A DNA stretch of 64,000 bases from an uncultured Roseibium sp. (GTDB lineage: Bacteria; Pseudomonadota; Alphaproteobacteria; Rhizobiales; Stappiaceae): the NCBI RefSeq assembly GCF_963675985.1, contig NZ_OY780957.1:496001-560000 (forward strand). Reading direction: 5' to 3'. Of this stretch, positions 62,210-64,000 are shown piece after piece. Each line of letters opens with the position of its first letter. Within the stretch, counting starts at the first letter, position 1. Below the pieces are notes generated by a model. It did no database searches and had not been told where the DNA came from. It saw only the letters and a program-made list of their open reading frames with translations. A program made the position numbers and the translations under genes.

Positions 62210-63001
62210 ATGGCTCGCACCGCCCTCCTCAACGTAATGGTTCAGGCCGCCATGAAGGCAGGCCGCAGCCTTGTTCGCGATTTCGGCGAAGTGGAAAATC
62301 TCCAGGTGTCCCGGAAGGGTCCGGGAGATTTCGTCTCCGCCGCCGACCGCAAGGCGGAGGAGATCATCCGCGCCGAACTGACCAAGGCCCGCCCGGCCTT
62401 CGGTCTGGTGATGGAGGAAAGCGGCGAAGTCGAGGGCACCGACGGCCAGCACCGCTGGCACGTGGACCCGCTCGACGGCACAACGAACTTCCTTCACGGC
62501 ATTCCGATTTTCGCCAGTTCCATCGCGCTTGAGCGTCAGGGGCAGATCGTCGCCGGGGTGATCTACAATCCCGTCATGGACGAACTCTATACCGCCGAAC
62601 GCGGCCGGGGCGCCTTCCTGAACGACCGCCGCCTGCGGGTCGCGGGCCGAACGGAGCTTCCCGACATGGTGTTCGCCACCGGCCTGCCGTTCATCGGCAA
62701 GGGCGACCATGGCCGGACCCTGAAGGAACTGCGCTACATCATGCCGGAAGTCGCCGGCGTCCGCCGCTGCGGCGCTGCGGCGCTCGATCTGGCCTGGACC
62801 GCCTCCGGCCGTTTCGACGGCTATTGGGAGCGCAATCTCAATTCCTGGGATATTGCCGCCGGCATTCTCATGGTGAAAGAAGCAGGCGGGTATGTCTCCG
62901 ACCTGTCCGGCAAGGACAAGATGCTGGACACCGGCGATGTGGTCGCGGGCAACGAATTTGCCCAGAAACATCTTCTCAGGCTTCTGAAGAACGTCGACTG
63001 A
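62210..63001 (+). CDS. suhB: Inositol monophosphatase family protein
   Basis: 263 residues. Mg-dependent phosphatase of the IMPase/SuhB group. Metal-binding motifs: MEESGE, WHVDPLDGTTNFLHGIPIFA (as VDPLDGTTNFLHG) and WDIAAGILMVKEAGG. SuhB in enterobacteria also aids rRNA transcription. It lies 66 bases after efp; the gap has a GGCGCGCC hairpin (62160-62187) without a T tract, perhaps an attenuator. Confidence 0.95.
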   Translation: MARTALLNVMVQAAMKAGRSLVRDFGEVENLQVSRKGPGDFVSAADRKAEEIIRAELTKARPAFGLVMEESGEVEGTDGQHRWHVDPLDGTTNFLHGIPIFASSIALERQGQIVAGVIYNPVMDELYTAERGRGAFLNDRRLRVAGRTELPDMVFATGLPFIGKGDHGRTLKELRYIMPEVAGVRRCGAAALDLAWTASGRFDGYWERNLNSWDIAAGILMVKEAGGYVSDLSGKDKMLDTGDVVAGNEFAQKHLLRLLKNVD

Positions 63002-63176
63002 TCCGCCTCACCCCGGTCTTCACCGGCTTTGAAATCGCTGAAACTCCGCGCCTTGCTGTGGCCGCGGAGCGATTTGTCGTGCGTTTACCATTGCCCCCGA
63101 ACGATTAACGGTTTTCAATCCCCGGGAAATCACGTTATCAATCGTTTACCAATAACAGGCGGCTACTTAGCGACCG

Positions 63177-64000
63177 ATGGCAAGAGACTTCGACCCCTAC
63201 AGTCTGTCCAGTCCCCGGGCATACCTGTCGTTCATGATCATCTTCCTGGTGATCGTTGCATTCATAGGTTTCATTCTCTACCGGCAGATCTCGGTTGCAT
63301 TCATGAGCAACCCCGGCCTGAACGGCCTGATCGTTCTGGTGGGTCTGTTCGGCATCCTGCTGTTGTTCGGCAGGGTTATCCGGCTGTTTCCTGAAATCAC
63401 CTGGGTCAACAGCTTCCGCGTCGGCGATCCGGGCCTCGACACCCGCCCCCCCGTTCTGCTGGCCCCCATGGCGACCCTGCTCGGCAACAAGGTCGGCGAA
63501 ATGGCGCTGACCCCCATGACGGCCCGCTCGATCCTGGATTCCATCGGCATGCGCCTGGAGGAATCGCGCGAGATCTCCCGCTATCTTACCGGCCTTCTCG
63601 TCTTCCTCGGCCTTCTCGGCACCTTCTGGGGACTGTTGCAGACCGTCAGCGCGGTCGGCGCGACCATCCAGTCCCTCAATGTCGGTTCCGGCGATGCCGG
63701 CGTGATCTTCGAGGATCTGAAAGCCGGCCTTGAAGCCCCGCTTTCGGGCATGGGCACGGCGTTTTCCTCATCGCTCTTCGGCTTGACCGGGTCTCTGGTT
63801 CTCGGCTTCCTCGATCTTCAGGCGGGACAGGCGCAGAACCGGTTTTACAACGAGCTGGAAGACTGGCTGTCCACCGTCACCGACATCGAACCGGAAGATT
63901 CCTCGCCTCTGCAGCCCCCCACCGACAACTCGGAGCGCATTCAGGCCTCCATCGCCCAACTGCAGAAAACGGTTGAGGAGGGAGGCAGCAAGAAGGCCTC
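63177..64000 (+). CDS. MotA/TolQ/ExbB-type membrane protein, cut by the right edge
   Basis: The frame starts with ATG 63177 (MARDFDPYSLSSPRAYLS) and remains open for at least 274 codons to the end of the window. Hydrophobic helices lie at about 18-38, 48-67, 138-158 and 195-218. The segment LTGLLVFLGLLGTFWGLLQTV and the later LSGMGTAFSSSLFGLTGSLVLG match the MotA/TolQ/ExbB proton-channel signature. Rhizobia carry a protein of this kind followed by an OmpA-like partner; that partner would lie beyond the edge. Probably a stator-like motor protein, not the flagellar MotA itself. Confidence 0.8.
   Translation, partial: MARDFDPYSLSSPRAYLSFMIIFLVIVAFIGFILYRQISVAFMSNPGLNGLIVLVGLFGILLLFGRVIRLFPEITWVNSFRVGDPGLDTRPPVLLAPMATLLGNKVGEMALTPMTARSILDSIGMRLEESREISRYLTGLLVFLGLLGTFWGLLQTVSAVGATIQSLNVGSGDAGVIFEDLKAGLEAPLSGMGTAFSSSLFGLTGSLVLGFLDLQAGQAQNRFYNELEDWLSTVTDIEPEDSSPLQPPTDNSERIQASIAQLQKTVEEGGSKKA

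Noticed and set aside
61565..62971. 468-codon minus-strand frame spanning efp and suhB
   Set aside because: It crosses two conserved genes and the gap between them; no domain is seen.

Overview
The window is GC-rich chromosomal DNA of an alphaproteobacterium, most likely Hyphomicrobiales (Rhizobiales). A Stappiaceae-like genus (Roseibium/Labrenzia/Stappia) is my guess from overall protein flavour, not something proved here. The evidence is an EipA/DUF1134 protein, a DUF4164-zapA-6S RNA-ygfA block, an RpoH of the alphaproteobacterial type, a serC leader candidate in front of serC-serA, and the block ybgC-tolQRAB-pal-cpoB-tilS-ftsH-glmM.

Left part (1-13.8 kb): an EipA-like protein and a membrane-anchored coiled-coil protein precede the most unusual region, a co-directional seven-gene block at 2543-13815. 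It encodes a pentaheme cytochrome with an acidic repeat tract, an outer-membrane barrel candidate, a membrane-anchored FAD/[2Fe-2S] NAD(P)H reductase, a tetraheme cytochrome, a fusion of two cyclic-nucleotide-binding domains with a four-[4Fe-4S] ferredoxin, a diheme-b membrane protein, and an inner-membrane-anchored decaheme cytochrome with the same acidic repeat type. Together they look like a complete electron path from NAD(P)H through the inner membrane into the periplasm and perhaps to the outer membrane. I do not recognise it as a described system. A CRP-type palindrome sits upstream.

Middle part (13.8-31.9 kb): a lytic transglycosylase-TPR protein, a small Cys-rich secreted protein, tRNA-Glu with its promoter, an RluD-type pseudouridine synthase, rpoH with terminator, a CHASE2 adenylate cyclase, a TPP-riboswitch-controlled thiXY pair without an ATPase gene, a MITE-like nested inverted repeat, a large membrane protein of unknown function, purA, an EamA exporter, serA/serC and an Omp25-like porin.

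Right part (32-64 kb): glmM, ftsH, tilS and the Tol-Pal system; a chemoreceptor; ruvB-(small membrane protein)-ruvA-ruvC; a TauE/SafE exporter plus an inverted pair of palindromic repeats between ruvC and yebC; ymdB and ygfA; 6S RNA; zapA; and a central-carbon cluster tkt-gap-pgk-fba with thiE, a Sel1-repeat lipoprotein, efp, suhB and a MotA/ExbB-like gene cut by the right edge.

Most of the window is housekeeping. The cytochrome operon is the accessory module that stands out. All functional statements rest on reading motifs by eye; no database search was run.
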